From positions 1 through 64,000 of the forward strand of contig NZ_LYRP01000001.1 of NCBI RefSeq assembly GCF_001655675.1: a stretch of DNA of 64,000 nucleotides, written 5' to 3'. The stretch is from Mangrovibacter phragmitis (lineage in GTDB: Bacteria > Pseudomonadota > Gammaproteobacteria > Enterobacterales > Enterobacteriaceae). A program made the translations under genes and the position numbers. How positions within the stretch are numbered: the stretch's first letter is position 1; every line of letters begins with the position of its first letter. The notes under the pieces are model-generated. The model was not told the DNA's origin, did not search any database, and saw nothing but the letters and a program-made list of their open reading frames with translations. Below are positions 10,865-19,588 of this stretch, one piece after another.

Positions 10865-12250
10865 ATGTCTGGAGGATTAGTTACTGCTGCATACATTGTT
10901 GCCGCGATCCTGTTTATTTTCAGTCTTGCCGGGCTTTCCCGCCATGAAACTTCAAAACAGGGCAACGTGTTTGGTATTGCAGGGATGGCTATTGCACTGG
11001 TCGTAACCATTTTGGGGCCGGACACCAGCAATGTCGTATGGATACTGGTTGCTATGGTGATTGGTGGTGGGGTGGGTATCCATCTCGCCCGTAAAGTTGA
11101 AATGACTGAAATGCCTGAACTGGTGGCAATTCTGCACAGCTTCGTCGGCCTCGCCGCTGTGCTGGTCGGTTTCAACAGTTACCTTGACCATGCTCCTGGT
11201 ATGGAAGCCGTAATGGAAAACATTCACTTAACGGAAGTTTTCCTGGGGATCTTTATTGGTGCGGTGACGTTTACCGGGTCTGTGGTGGCGTTTGGCAAAC
11301 TGCGCGGTAAAATCTCATCAAAACCATTGATGCTGCCTCACCGGCATAAACTGAACCTGGCTGCTTTGGTGGTGTCATTCCTGTTACTTATCATGTTTGT
11401 GCGCACTGGCAGCGCGGGTACTCAGGTCTTTGCATTACTGGTCATGACCGTTATTGCCCTGGCATTCGGCTGGCATCTGGTCGCCTCCATTGGTGGGGCA
11501 GATATGCCTGTTGTGGTTTCCATGCTGAACTCCTACTCTGGTTGGGCAGCCGCAGCCGCAGGCTTTATGTTAAGTAACGACTTGCTGATTGTTACCGGTG
11601 CACTGGTTGGTTCATCAGGGGCAATTCTGTCGTACATCATGTGTAAGGCTATGAACCGGTCGTTTATCAGTGTTATTGCTGGTGGCTTTGGTACTGATGG
11701 TGCCTCTGGTGGTGAAGAAGTTACGGGTGAGCATCGCGAAATTAGTGTGGAAGAAACCGCTGAAATGCTGAAAAATTCCACTTCGGTGATTATCACTCCG
11801 GGCTATGGTATGGCTGTTGCTCAGGCTCAGTATCCAGTTGCGGAAATCACCGAGAAACTGCGTGCACGCGGTGTAAAAGTACGTTTCGGTATTCACCCGG
11901 TTGCCGGGCGCTTACCTGGGCATATGAACGTTCTGCTGGCTGAAGCCAAAGTCCCTTATGACATCGTACTGGAGATGGATGAGATCAATGATGATTTCGC
12001 CGACACCGATACCGTACTGGTTATCGGTGCTAACGACACCGTTAACCCGGCCGCTCAGGATGATCCGAAAAGCCCTATCGCGGGTATGCCAGTATTGGAA
12101 GTGTGGAAAGCGCAAAACGTAGTGGTATTCAAACGCTCAATGAATACCGGTTATGCTGGGGTACAAAACCCACTGTTCTTTAAAGAGAATACTCAAATGC
12201 TGTTTGGTGATGCCAAAGCCAGCGTGGATGCCATTCTTAAATTGCTGTAA
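10865..12250 (+). CDS. pntB: NAD(P) transhydrogenase subunit beta
   Basis: Beta subunit, 461 aa (E. coli 462). Residues 1-260 form nine or so TM helices (domain II, proton channel); His in the third segment region and Asn in [17 protein letters not shown] belong to the conserved channel. The C-terminal domain III (about 290-461) binds [41 protein letters not shown] and [13 protein letters not shown]. It starts 10 bp after the pntA stop, so the two are translated from one mRNA, which ends at the terminator at 12272. Confidence 0.97.
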   Translation: MSGGLVTAAYIVAAILFIFSLAGLSRHETSKQGNVFGIAGMAIALVVTILGPDTSNVVWILVAMVIGGGVGIHLARKVEMTEMPELVAILHSFVGLAAVLVGFNSYLDHAPGMEAVMENIHLTEVFLGIFIGAVTFTGSVVAFGKLRGKISSKPLMLPHRHKLNLAALVVSFLLLIMFVRTGSAGTQVFALLVMTVIALAFGWHLVASIGGADMPVVVSMLNSYSGWAAAAAGFMLSNDLLIVTGALVGSSGAILSYIMCKAMNRSFISVIAGGFGTDGASGGEEVTGEHREISVEETAEMLKNSTSVIITPGYGMAVAQAQYPVAEITEKLRARGVKVRFGIHPVAGRLPGHMNVLLAEAKVPYDIVLEMDEINDDFADTDTVLVIGANDTVNPAAQDDPKSPIAGMPVLEVWKAQNVVVFKRSMNTGYAGVQNPLFFKENTQMLFGDAKASVDAILKLL

Positions 12251-12271
12251 CTCTGAACAGTAGCTAACCAC

Positions 12272-12310
12272 AACCCCGGATGCCATCATCAGGCAACCGG
12301 GGTTTTTTGT
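12272..12310 (+). terminator. Terminator of pntAB
   Basis: AACCCCGG / CCGGGGTT with a 17-nt loop, followed by TTTTGTTTTT on the plus strand. Confidence 0.9.
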
Positions 12311-12332
12311 TTTTACGCATTAAGCTGGCAAT

Positions 12333-12359
12333 AAAAAACCCGGCATTGGCAGCCGGGTT
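12333..12359 (-). terminator. Terminator of uspE
   Basis: AACCCGGC / GCCGGGTT stem with a 7-nt loop; on the minus strand it runs into TTTTTTATT. It lies 22 bp after the uspE stop. Confidence 0.88.
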
Positions 12360-12381
12360 ATTGATTAAACAAACTCTGTGT

Positions 12382-13335
12382 TTATGAGGCCTCAACACTA
12401 TCTTCTGGCAATACGGGTGACTGGTAGTTATCGGGCTTTAATGCCAGCAGGTCGCAACGCAGGTGGTCAATAACTTGCTCCGCTGTATTCCCTAAAAATG
12501 CGGCCGAAAGCCCGGTACGCCCCACAGTTCCTAACACCACAATTCCTGCCTCAAGGTGAGTGGCTAAATCCGGGATGACTTCTTCCGGTAAGCCTTTTTC
12601 TACGTGAGTCAGGTTTTCTGGTATACCATATTGTTGGCGCAACGCTTTCATTGCCAGCAAGTGTTGCCCACGGATGGCATCATTGTAAATGCTGGGGTCG
12701 AAGTCGGGTAACTCTATAGCGATATTAATCGGTGTTGAAGGGTAAGCGCTGACCAGATGAACTTCGGTATGGTCGACTTGTTCAGCCAGGCTTATGGTTT
12801 CTCGAATCAGTTTCTCATTGAGTGCGCTGTGATAAGGCTCTTCACTGGACAGATTTACTGCAACCAGTGCTTTGCCACCAACGGGCCATTCCTGATCTTT
12901 TACCATCCATACAGGGCAAGGGCATTTACGTAATAAGTGCCAGTCTGTTGGTGTGAAAATTACGGACTCAAGTTTGTCATGCTGGTGGGTCATCTTCAGA
13001 ACTAAATCATGACCACATGCCAGCACTTCCTGGATAATGGCTTCATAAGGACGGTTATGCCAGACCACTTTAATATCAATAGGAATGCCAGCTTCAAGAT
13101 AATATTGTGCCTGTTCCCGGATCCATGCAGTCCGTTGGGCAATCACCCCTTTACGCATTGCTGTCCGCTCATCCGGAGACAACAATGTAGTCATTTCATA
13201 AGAAAAGTCATAGATCGGTAAGAACGCTTTAATGGTACCGCCAATCCGTTGATGCAGGTACACCGCACGCCGTAATGCAGGTTGTTCATCCTGATTTGGG
13301 TCGATAGCTACCAACATGTTATGAAACTTTGCCAT
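12382..13335 (-). CDS. uspE: Universal stress protein E (tandem Usp domains)
   Basis: Cytosolic protein of 317 aa (E. coli UspE 316) made of two Usp domains in tandem (about 1-150 and 155-310). In E. coli it contributes to resistance to DNA damage and to motility/adhesion. The second domain has [23 protein letters not shown] (about 262-285), the G-2x-G-9x-G-(S/T) ATP-binding-like motif with partial conservation. AAGGAG precedes the ATG. It is followed on the same side by fnr, the order seen in many Enterobacteriaceae. Confidence 0.95.
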   Translation of the reverse strand: MAKFHNMLVAIDPNQDEQPALRRAVYLHQRIGGTIKAFLPIYDFSYEMTTLLSPDERTAMRKGVIAQRTAWIREQAQYYLEAGIPIDIKVVWHNRPYEAIIQEVLACGHDLVLKMTHQHDKLESVIFTPTDWHLLRKCPCPVWMVKDQEWPVGGKALVAVNLSSEEPYHSALNEKLIRETISLAEQVDHTEVHLVSAYPSTPINIAIELPDFDPSIYNDAIRGQHLLAMKALRQQYGIPENLTHVEKGLPEEVIPDLATHLEAGIVVLGTVGRTGLSAAFLGNTAEQVIDHLRCDLLALKPDNYQSPVLPEDSVEAS

Positions 13336-13409
13336 ACAAGGGTCTCCTTACAACAAACTGTAATTACAGCTTAAATTAAGAGTAACCTATAAGCAGGGAA
13401 TGAAACAGA

Positions 13410-13460
13410 GGGAAAAAGCCTGCCGGATCAATAAATCAGTAAAATTTAACAATCCGGCAG
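13410..13460 (-). terminator. Terminator of fnr
   Basis: CTGCCGGAT (13420-13428) pairs with ATCCGGCAG (13452-13460). On the minus strand the structure is followed by GCTTTTTTCC. It starts 12 bp after the fnr stop and precedes uspE. Confidence 0.8.
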
Positions 13461-13471
13461 TTCAGGAAGGA

Positions 13472-14224
13472 TTACGCAACGCTTTTTGACTGTCCGGCCA
13501 GCACAGCCAGCTCGTCATTGTTTTCAATAGTAATATATTTGCCTTTAACTGCCAGCATGCCACTTTTCTGAAAGCGGCCTAATAAGCGGCTTATTGTTTC
13601 AACGGTCAAGCCCAGATAGTTACCTATATCACCACGAGTCATTGTCAGACGGAACTCACGCGGTGAAAAACCACGTTGGGCAAAACGGCGTGACAAGTTA
13701 TAGATAAAAGCGGCCAGGCGCTCTTCAGCATTTTTCTTGGAAAGAAGCAGGATCATATCCTGGTCGCCTTTGATCTCTCCACTCATTAGACGCATCATTT
13801 GCTGACGAAGATTGGGCATTTTACCGGACAGGTCGTCCAGCGTTTCAAACGGAATCTCACAGACCATGGACGTTTCCAGAGCCTGAGCAAAGCTTGGATG
13901 GTGCCCGGCGCCAATCGCATCAAAACCCACCAGGTCACCTGCTAAATGGAAACCGGTAATCTGCTCATCACCTTGTTCTGTGATAGTGTAGCTTTTGATT
14001 GTTCCTGAACGAATAGCATAGAGAGATTTTAGCTCATCACCCGCTTTGAACAGTGTCTGGCCTTTCTGGATAGGCTTCTTACGCTCAATGATATTATCCA
14101 GTTGATCAAGCTCATGTTCGTTTAATGTGAACGGGATACACAACTGGCTGATACTACAATCCTGGCAGTGGATTGCACATCCGCCCGATTGTATGCGTCG
14201 TATAATTCGCTTTTCTGGGATCAT
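13472..14224 (-). CDS. fnr: Oxygen-responsive global regulator FNR
   Basis: CRP/FNR-family regulator, 250 aa as in E. coli and nearly identical to it. Without oxygen it binds a [4Fe-4S] cluster, dimerises and binds TTGATNNNNATCAA. The cluster ligands Cys20, Cys23, Cys29 (in [16 protein letters not shown]) and Cys122 (SMVCEIPF) are all present. The helix-turn-helix [11 protein letters not shown] (about 209-219) carries the recognition residues E, S and R. The start MIPEKRII matches E. coli, although the frame is open 14 codons further. An FNR box just upstream suggests autoregulation. ynfE in this window is a known FNR-type target. Confidence 0.98.
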   Translation of the reverse strand: MIPEKRIIRRIQSGGCAIHCQDCSISQLCIPFTLNEHELDQLDNIIERKKPIQKGQTLFKAGDELKSLYAIRSGTIKSYTITEQGDEQITGFHLAGDLVGFDAIGAGHHPSFAQALETSMVCEIPFETLDDLSGKMPNLRQQMMRLMSGEIKGDQDMILLLSKKNAEERLAAFIYNLSRRFAQRGFSPREFRLTMTRGDIGNYLGLTVETISRLLGRFQKSGMLAVKGKYITIENNDELAVLAGQSKSVA

Positions 14225-14243
14225 AGGTTTGCTCAGGCCATAA

Positions 14244-14257
14244 TTGATTTTAGTCAA
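14244..14257. promoter_or_regulatory. FNR box in the fnr promoter
   Basis: TTGATTTTAGTCAA: TTGAT-N4-GTCAA, one base off the consensus TTGATNNNNATCAA. It lies 20 bp before the fnr start codon, consistent with the negative autoregulation known for E. coli fnr. Confidence 0.75.
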
Positions 14258-14932
14258 TTTTAACATCTTTTTGGCGGCAAGGTACAGTGTGACGAAACGT
14301 CCGGCAACTCGGAATGAAACAACCTGGCCAGAACAGGCCTGGCATCTTCTTGATATACCTGAAAGAGTTTTAGAACTTCTTGATATAGCAGATGTAAAAA
14401 CGCACGAAATGTCACCTGTTGACTATAGAGAGGTTGCGAGTAAGAGCCATTTATCGCACTAATCGTGTGACCATTTGTCCGGTGCATCAGTATGCATTGC
14501 CTGGCTCAGTATTGTAAGCAGCAAAATAACGCGGTTGTCTCATAAAATACTTAACCTAAATTGTCAGTGTGGTGCTGATTGTAATTTCGATGCGGTTAAA
14601 AAATATACTTATATCGGGCCGGGAGGAATTTAACTTAGGTAAACATACAACATTGTATGTTAAATTTTGAACATCATTAATAGATGAAGACGTACAGTAA
14701 TGCTATAAGGTAACGTGCTATTTATAGCAAAATACTGTAAGTGATAAATCTGGTAAAATATATTTTCATGAAAACCATTCTCATTAACTTAACCATATAA
14801 TAACTTTTGGAGAACGATAAACAGGTAGTAAACTCTCCTGTACAATTAGCATTCATCAGTTTGTCAAATGTTACTTATTGATAATATGATATTTTTTTGC
14901 TTAAATGATATTTAAGTATTTAACTACCTGTT

Positions 14933-14967
14933 TAAAAAAAAGAGCCTGACGACATCAATCAGGCTCT
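14933..14967 (-). terminator. Terminator of the candidate sRNA
   Basis: GAGCCTGA (14942-14949) pairs with TCAGGCTC (14960-14967 region); the minus strand continues with eight T. The plus strand lacks a T-tract. Confidence 0.85.
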
Positions 14968-15029
14968 CAATTTCACACAGCAAGCTAGTATCCATTTTGT
15001 ATTTAACTGTGCTCCTTTATATGCACAGA
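14933..15029 (-). ncRNA. Candidate intergenic small RNA, about 97 nt
   Basis: On the minus strand an extended -10 (TGCTATAAA, 15044-15036) is followed about 7 nt later by a likely 5' end near 15029. The transcript would begin with a hairpin CTGTGC / GCACAG whose loop shows AAAGGA. An unpaired A/U-rich middle of roughly 40 nt follows. It ends in a strong terminator GAGCCTGA / TCAGGCTC with eight U. This layout (5' hairpin, single-stranded seed, terminator with long U-tail) is typical of Hfq-binding sRNAs. The sequence matches none of the E. coli sRNAs I can recall (FnrS, MicC, MicF, RybB, CyaR, OmrA). A 23-codon frame starting ATGGATACTAGC lies inside but has no properly placed ribosome site. 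Confidence 0.6.
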
Positions 15030-15451
15030 ATTAATTTTATAGCACAAACCTAAATTTTTCCTGTTGTATGCAGTGACTGATTTCACGAAATTTATCTAAT
15101 GAACCATAAAAACCACTTAATGAATAAGGTTAAGTGCTTTCATGGGTAAGTAAATGCGATCTATTCCTTTCTTTTGAGTGAAAATAACCTTTATTTAAGT
15201 CTTGCTTAACTATTCAATGGAATAAAAGGCAGTCAAAGTCATACATACAGATTAATAAATGAGAAATGTAATCATTTTTATAGGATAAAACTTTATTGTG
15301 ACAGTAAGCAGGTCATTGCTGGTTGCTACGCGCGTTACTCAACACAGGAGGCTTTCTGCATGTGACACGGTGGGCTGCAAGCCTTGTCGCAAGCAGTGTG
15401 ATTTAAGGTATAGTATAAGGCCGGAACGGGTCTGATGGTGGAGGATTGGTA

Positions 15452-16015
15452 ATGAACCCTGACGACAAAGCCTTTTTTCTTGACGCCATGTCTGATGTCA
15501 AACCACTCAAATCAAACCAACATGCACATCTGCAACCTGCCAAAAAGCCCGGTTTTGATAAACGTGTGTACTACCAGGAAGATGAAAACTTCCTGACAAC
15601 CGGCTTTCTTGATGTTATTCCGCTGAGTGAACCGTTGTATTTTCAACGAGAAGGTGTGCAGCGAGGCGTAGTTGAAAAGCTTCGTAGTGGGAAATACCAA
15701 CAACAGGCGAGCCTTAATTTGTTGCGTATGCCAGTGGCAAAATGCCGTCAGCAAGTGTTTGAGTTCATTGTTCAGGCTGAGAGCGCCGGGTTGCGTAACT
15801 TATTAATTATTCATGGGAAAGGTAGAGAAGACCGGTCTCATGCTAATGTTATTCGTAGTTTTCTGGCGCGCTGGCTCACTGAGTTTGAGAGTGTACAGGC
15901 TTTTTGTCGTGCTGCAGATAATCAGGGGGGCAGTGGCGCTTGTTATGTTGCTTTGCGTAAATCGCAGGCGGCTAAAGAAGAGACTCGGGAACGGCATGCG
16001 AAACGAAGCCGTTAA
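15452..16015 (+). CDS. smrA: Smr-domain DNA nicking endonuclease SmrA
   Basis: 187 aa, exactly the length of E. coli SmrA (YdaL). The C-terminal half is an Smr domain (about 85-175), related to the MutS2 C-terminus, with nicking nuclease activity reported for the E. coli protein. Landmarks are LNLLRMPVAKCRQQVFEFI, the LLIIHGKGRED loop (about 120-130) and GGSGACYVALRKS. GGAGG sits eight bases before the ATG at 15452; a TTG two codons earlier is a poorer start. In this organism fnr and smrA are neighbours because the E. coli ogt-abg genes are missing. Confidence 0.95.
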   Translation: MNPDDKAFFLDAMSDVKPLKSNQHAHLQPAKKPGFDKRVYYQEDENFLTTGFLDVIPLSEPLYFQREGVQRGVVEKLRSGKYQQQASLNLLRMPVAKCRQQVFEFIVQAESAGLRNLLIIHGKGREDRSHANVIRSFLARWLTEFESVQAFCRAADNQGGSGACYVALRKSQAAKEETRERHAKRSR

Positions 16016-16049
16016 CTTTTTAACCTTTGGGTACGGATATTGAGGTGGT

Positions 16050-16862
16050 ATGAACGTTAAGGTTATTGCAGTAGATATGGATGGCACCTTTCTCACTGAT
16101 CAAAAAACATATGACAAAGAAAGATTTATGCTCCAATACCAGGCTATGGGTGAGCAGGGGATTCGCTTCGTCGTCGCCAGTGGTAACCAGTATTACCAGC
16201 TCATTTCTTTTTTCCCGGAAATCAAAGACAAAATCGCCTTTGTGGCTGAGAATGGTGCGCTTATTTATGACCAGGGCGAACAAGTCCATCATGGCGAACT
16301 GAGTAAAGATGATACCCGCAAAATTGCTGATGTCCTCGCGCAGTTTGATGGAATCAATTATGTGACGTGTGGGCTCAACAGTGCCTGGTACCAGCAGGGA
16401 GCCAGTGAGGCGTTTATCTCGCTGATGAAAAAACATTATCATCGCCTGCAGCCAGTGGAGGACGTTTACCAAATTGATGACACCATCTTCAAATATTCAC
16501 TCAACCTGGATGATAAACATATCCCGGAGTTGGTAAATCAACTGAATCATGCCCTGGATGGTGTTATCCACCCAGTTACCAGTGGTTACGGTTTTGTTGA
16601 CCTGATAATTCCCGGTTCCCATAAAGCCAGTGGATTGCGCCGGTTATTGAAGCGCTGGGGAGTATCACCAGAGTACCTGGTGGCGGTAGGTGACAGTGCC
16701 AATGATGTGGAAATGCTGCACTATGCGGGTTTTTCGTTTGCTATGGGCAATGCCGCACAAGCTGTAAAAGATACCGCTGAATATCAGACTGCATCAAACA
16801 ACCAAAGTGGTGCCCTGGACGTGATTGACGCAGTGTTGCAACACCAACCGCCATTCAAATAA
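16050..16862 (+). CDS. supH: HAD-family sugar phosphatase (SupH/YbiV-like)
   Basis: Cof-type HAD phosphatase of 270 aa, cytosolic. E. coli SupH (YbiV, 271 aa) dephosphorylates sugar phosphates including fructose 1-phosphate and ribose 5-phosphate. Motif I is VDMDGTFLTD (about 8-17) with the nucleophile Asp, motif II VVASGNQYYQ (about 42), motif III Lys in the LKRWGVS region, and motif IV VGDSANDVEML (about 210-220). The middle is a type C2b cap. AGGTGG precedes the ATG, 34 bp after smrA. In E. coli ybiV lies elsewhere, so this is a relocated orthologue or close paralogue. Confidence 0.87.
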   Translation: MNVKVIAVDMDGTFLTDQKTYDKERFMLQYQAMGEQGIRFVVASGNQYYQLISFFPEIKDKIAFVAENGALIYDQGEQVHHGELSKDDTRKIADVLAQFDGINYVTCGLNSAWYQQGASEAFISLMKKHYHRLQPVEDVYQIDDTIFKYSLNLDDKHIPELVNQLNHALDGVIHPVTSGYGFVDLIIPGSHKASGLRRLLKRWGVSPEYLVAVGDSANDVEMLHYAGFSFAMGNAAQAVKDTAEYQTASNNQSGALDVIDAVLQHQPPFK

Positions 16863-16864
16863 TT

Positions 16865-16897
16865 CTGCCCTGGCGCACGAATTAGCGCGCCGGGCAG
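16865..16897. terminator. Stem-loop between convergent supH and the ASCH gene
   Basis: CTGCCC-T-GGCGC pairs with GCGCC-GGGCAG around an 8-nt loop, leaving one bulged T. T-tracts are weak on both sides, so it may serve both convergent genes. Confidence 0.5.
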
Positions 16898-17296
16898 TTA
16901 CAGGCGTTCTACCAGAATAAACTCTTCAAACATCAGCGCCATCTCCGGCGAAAAGGTACCTTCCCGGGTGAAAAAAGCTTCATGGCCAGAACGCCATGAA
17001 GTGAGCGTTTTATCGTCTTCACCTTCCAGTGCTGCCAACTCTTCGCTCACATCACAAAAACGCAGGTAGCGCAGTACGCGAGTCTGAATGACACAAACGG
17101 GTTGTTGCCGGCTGTTAACCACAATGAAATATTCCCCGGGGTGAACGGGTTCACTCAGCCAGGAAGAATACGAGCTACAGGTTGCTGTTTTTTCACCAGA
17201 AACAACCAACCCGGCAAGGGTATCCATTAACTCCGCAGTGTCGCCAAAACTGGTGATACGAGCACCAGGGTATTTGTCTGTCATGTTTTGCATCAT
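16898..17296 (-). CDS. ASCH domain-containing protein
   Basis: Small cytosolic protein of 132 aa of the ASCH superfamily (PUA-like fold). Typical motifs are SGEKTATCSSYSSW (about 33-46), which aligns with the G-x-K-x-x-T/E nucleic-acid-binding groove, and PVCVIQTRVLRYLRFCDVSEELAALEGE (about 65-92). Family members include RNA-binding proteins and, in YqfB, an N4-acetylcytidine amidohydrolase; this sequence is not close enough for me to assign the YqfB activity. AAGG precedes the ATG. It is convergent with supH and co-directional with ydgD upstream. Confidence 0.8.
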   Translation of the reverse strand: MMQNMTDKYPGARITSFGDTAELMDTLAGLVVSGEKTATCSSYSSWLSEPVHPGEYFIVVNSRQQPVCVIQTRVLRYLRFCDVSEELAALEGEDDKTLTSWRSGHEAFFTREGTFSPEMALMFEEFILVERL

Positions 17297-17360
17297 AAGT
17301 GTGCCTTATCGTTTAGCAGAACGGTAATCCGCAACACGCAGTAATGAGGCGCGCGAAGGA

Positions 17361-18179
17361 TTAATGTAGCCCGGCGGTCAGTTTCTTAATTGTTTCCCTG
17401 AACCCGGTAACTGCTATGGCCCGGTTATCTGCCCGGTAGCGATCTTTGGGTGCCGGAGCAGAACTTTGTACTCCAATGATATCCCATTGATTATCTCTTT
17501 TAAGGAGTATGGGGGAACCGCTGTCGCCCGGTAAGGTATCACATTGATGGGATAAAACAGAATGTTGTGCCCAGCCGGTAATTAAACAATCACTGTCAGT
17601 ATAGAGCCGGTCAAGGTGATCAAGTGGATAACCAGACTGTGTCACTTTACGCCCTGTTTGTTTAAGCGCGTTAATCAGTGCCTGGCGGTCACCATCAAAT
17701 AACGGCAATGGCGTGATCCCGGAAGGGGGATTGCGCAGAATAACAATACCGATATCATCGGCAGCTGCAGAAGGTGGTACTATCCAGCCATCGCCATCGG
17801 GCTTGAGTTTATGGCCCAGCGCGCTATCGACACGGCCTTCAATGTCGTGAATCTCATATCGCCAGACACCTTTGGAAGAGATAAAACGTAGTGCAACGGC
17901 TTTGTCACGCTTGCCATGAGGGGGCATCAGCAAACAGTGACCCGCCGTCAAAGCAATATTGTCAGCAATCAGTGTCGCGGTACATAAGTTTCCACTGGCA
18001 GTTTCTAATTGCCCAATTGCGGCCCAGGGCGCGTCCTGTGGGTTACTGACAGCAACCCGGTTATCTTTACCAAAAAATAACGTCTTAATTTCCTGAGGGC
18101 TGAGATCCTCATCATCTGCATGAACCCACGCAGGTAGCAGAAACAATATTCCCAGCAGAATAACAGGAGCTTTGCGCAT
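17361..18179 (-). CDS. ydgD: Secreted trypsin-like serine protease YdgD
   Basis: Periplasmic S1-family protease homologue, 272 aa (E. coli YdgD 273). A signal peptide covers residues 1-21 (cleavage after VHA). The catalytic triad is visible: His in LTAGHCLL (about residue 83), Asp in ADDIGIVIL (about 140) and Ser in [11 protein letters not shown] (about 218). The start MRKAPVILL matches E. coli MRKT; an ATG seven codons upstream is not used. Its physiological substrate is unknown. As in E. coli it sits next to asr, on the same strand. Confidence 0.9.
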   Translation of the reverse strand: MRKAPVILLGILFLLPAWVHADDEDLSPQEIKTLFFGKDNRVAVSNPQDAPWAAIGQLETASGNLCTATLIADNIALTAGHCLLMPPHGKRDKAVALRFISSKGVWRYEIHDIEGRVDSALGHKLKPDGDGWIVPPSAAADDIGIVILRNPPSGITPLPLFDGDRQALINALKQTGRKVTQSGYPLDHLDRLYTDSDCLITGWAQHSVLSHQCDTLPGDSGSPILLKRDNQWDIIGVQSSAPAPKDRYRADNRAIAVTGFRETIKKLTAGLH

Positions 18180-18354
18180 AACACTCTCTAAAGGCGTCAC
18201 GGTGGATGATTCAGTTCCAGTCAGATAACTATAACAGGCTATAAATAAGAAGGAATAAAATCAGCAAACTATCCTGTTAAATGACCAGATAATTAAGGTT
18301 AAGGAATGTGATGGTGTGTGGTTTGTTTTTCTGTGTATCTTTGCCGTAAGAAAG

Positions 18355-18384
18355 ATAAAAAAACACCCGGATAACCGGGTGTTT
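18355..18384 (-). terminator. Terminator of the first asr copy
   Basis: AAACACCCGG / CCGGGTGTTT with an ATAA loop; the minus strand continues TTTTATC. A similar ACACCCGG hairpin ends the second asr copy. Confidence 0.88.
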
Positions 18385-18407
18385 ACCTGATAGTGCCGTA
18401 CTATTAA

Positions 18408-18767
18408 TTATGCAGCAGGTTTAGCAGCCGGTTTTGCGGCTTCATGTTTTTTCACCACTTTTTTGTGGTGTTTTTTGGCAGCCTGTGCTTTTTGAGCAGC
18501 CGGTTTAGCAGCTTCGTGTTTTTTAGCTACTTTCTTGTGGTGTTTTTTAGCAGCCTGAGCTTTTTGCTCAGTAGCAGCTTTTTTATGGGTTGCTTTTTTA
18601 TGGGTTACTTTTTTGTGGTGAGTCGTTGCTTTATGTTGAGCAGTTGCTGCCGGTGCAGTAGCTGCAGCCGGAGTAGCAGCTGCAGGAGCAGCAGTAGTTT
18701 CAGCAGCGAAAGCAGCAGAAGACAGACCCATAGCAGCGGCAACAACCAGCGCCAGAACTTTATTCAT
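18408..18767 (-). CDS. asr: Acid shock protein Asr, copy 1
   Basis: Secreted, very basic protein of 119 aa. Signal peptide [21 protein letters not shown], then an Ala/Pro-rich spacer, then Lys/His-rich repeats: HKKATHKKA and two copies of [20 protein letters not shown]. In E. coli Asr is strongly induced by external acid through PhoB and RstA; the precursor is processed and the periplasmic fragment is thought to buffer or protect. An RstA-box-like site lies 104 bp upstream (18871). This copy differs from copy 2 mainly in the number and spacing of repeats. The plus-strand frames opposite it are shadows of the repeats. Confidence 0.95.
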   Translation of the reverse strand: MNKVLALVVAAAMGLSSAAFAAETTAAPAAATPAAATAPAATAQHKATTHHKKVTHKKATHKKAATEQKAQAAKKHHKKVAKKHEAAKPAAQKAQAAKKHHKKVVKKHEAAKPAAKPAA

Positions 18768-18870
18768 TGCGAAATCCTCGAATTATTTCAGTGTTAAACC
18801 CCACTGCGGGGCCGTTGAAAGCACTATACGAGGGAAATAGCGGCGCTTCAGTATGTGAATGGTATCGGTA

Positions 18871-18884
18871 TGTAACGGTATGTA
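18871..18884 (-). promoter_or_regulatory. RstA box upstream of asr copy 1
   Basis: TACATACCGTTACA on the minus strand, one mismatch to the RstA consensus TACATNTNGTTACA. The flanking TACCGATACC is shared with the second asr promoter. Confidence 0.75.
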
Positions 18885-19039
18885 CAAAATATAAATGATG
18901 TAATTTATTGATATTTAATGATTAAAAACAATAATGCAGAGTGGTTAAAAAATATAAAGGCAAGCGGTAATGACTGCGCAGATAACCAGGCAGGTGAGGA
19001 TGATTTCAAACCTGTAGCGGCTCAACATCCAGTACCTCC

Positions 19040-19066
19040 AAAAAACACCCGGTGTAAACCGGGTGT
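19040..19066 (-). terminator. Terminator of the second asr copy
   Basis: ACACCCGG / CCGGGTGT with a 6-nt loop, then TTTTT on the minus strand. Confidence 0.82.
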
Positions 19067-19096
19067 AAGTAGATAAAAATGGCAGGAATGCGGGAA

Positions 19097-19432
19097 TCAG
19101 GCAGCAGGTTTTACAGCCGGTTTAGTGGCTTCGTGCTTTTTCACCACTTTCTTGTGGTGCTTTTGAGCAGCCTGCGCTTTCTGTGCAACCGGTGCAGTGG
19201 CTTCGTGTTTCTTCACCACTTTTTTGTGGTGTTTTTTGGCGGCCTGCGCTTTCTGTGTAGTAGCGGCTTTTTTATGTTTTTTGTGCATAACTTTTTTGTG
19301 GGATGCCGTTGCAACAGGCGCTGCCGCAGTTGTGGCAGCAGGGGTTGCGGGTGCAGCTGTCGTTTCAGCAGCAAAAGCGGCAGAAGAAATACCCATAGCG
19401 GCAGCAACAACCAGTGCCAGAACTTTATTCAT
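19097..19432 (-). CDS. asr: Acid shock protein Asr, copy 2
   Basis: Second asr gene, 111 aa, 329 bp upstream of copy 1 on the same strand. The signal peptide ([21 protein letters not shown]) is nearly identical to copy 1. The mature part has two repeats of [19 protein letters not shown]. Each copy has its own RstA-like site and terminator, so the duplication covers the whole transcription unit. E. coli has a single asr. Internal repeats make unequal recombination between the copies easy. Confidence 0.94.
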   Translation of the reverse strand: MNKVLALVVAAAMGISSAAFAAETTAAPATPAATTAAAPVATASHKKVMHKKHKKAATTQKAQAAKKHHKKVVKKHEATAPVAQKAQAAQKHHKKVVKKHEATKPAVKPAA

Positions 19433-19528
19433 CTCAGTACCCTCAGTAACTTCAGTGACCCCGATAGTGGGGTGATAATTACTATAAGTACCCGAATGCC
19501 GGTTTTCCGTGAGTCAAAGGTATCGGTA

Positions 19529-19542
19529 TGTAACGCTTTGTA
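19529..19542 (-). promoter_or_regulatory. RstA-box-like site upstream of asr copy 2
   Basis: TACAAAGCGTTACA on the minus strand, two mismatches to TACATNTNGTTACA. The downstream flank TACCGATACC is identical to copy 1, which supports a duplicated promoter. Confidence 0.6.
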
Positions 19543-19588
19543 CATGTGTTGAGTTTATGTATAAAATCAAGATGTTATTTTCATGCGT

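Larger units (their letters stand above)
14225..15451. other. Long AT-rich gap between fnr and smrA
   Basis: 1.2 kb without a supported protein gene. In E. coli the genes ogt, abgTBAR lie between fnr and smrA; none remains. The gap contains the FNR box at 14244, a minus-strand sRNA-like unit at 14933-15029 and the smrA promoter region. Short open frames at 14244-14487 on both strands lack codon structure and recognisable similarity. Confidence 0.6.

Noticed and set aside
14244-14487. Small overlapping frames on both strands upstream of fnr
   Set aside because: No ribosome site, domain or codon pattern; one begins inside the FNR box region.
18444-19475. Long plus-strand frames opposite the asr genes (Phe/Ser/Cys-rich)
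   Set aside because: They are reverse-complement shadows of the Lys/His/Ala repeats of asr. They carry no start context or similarity.
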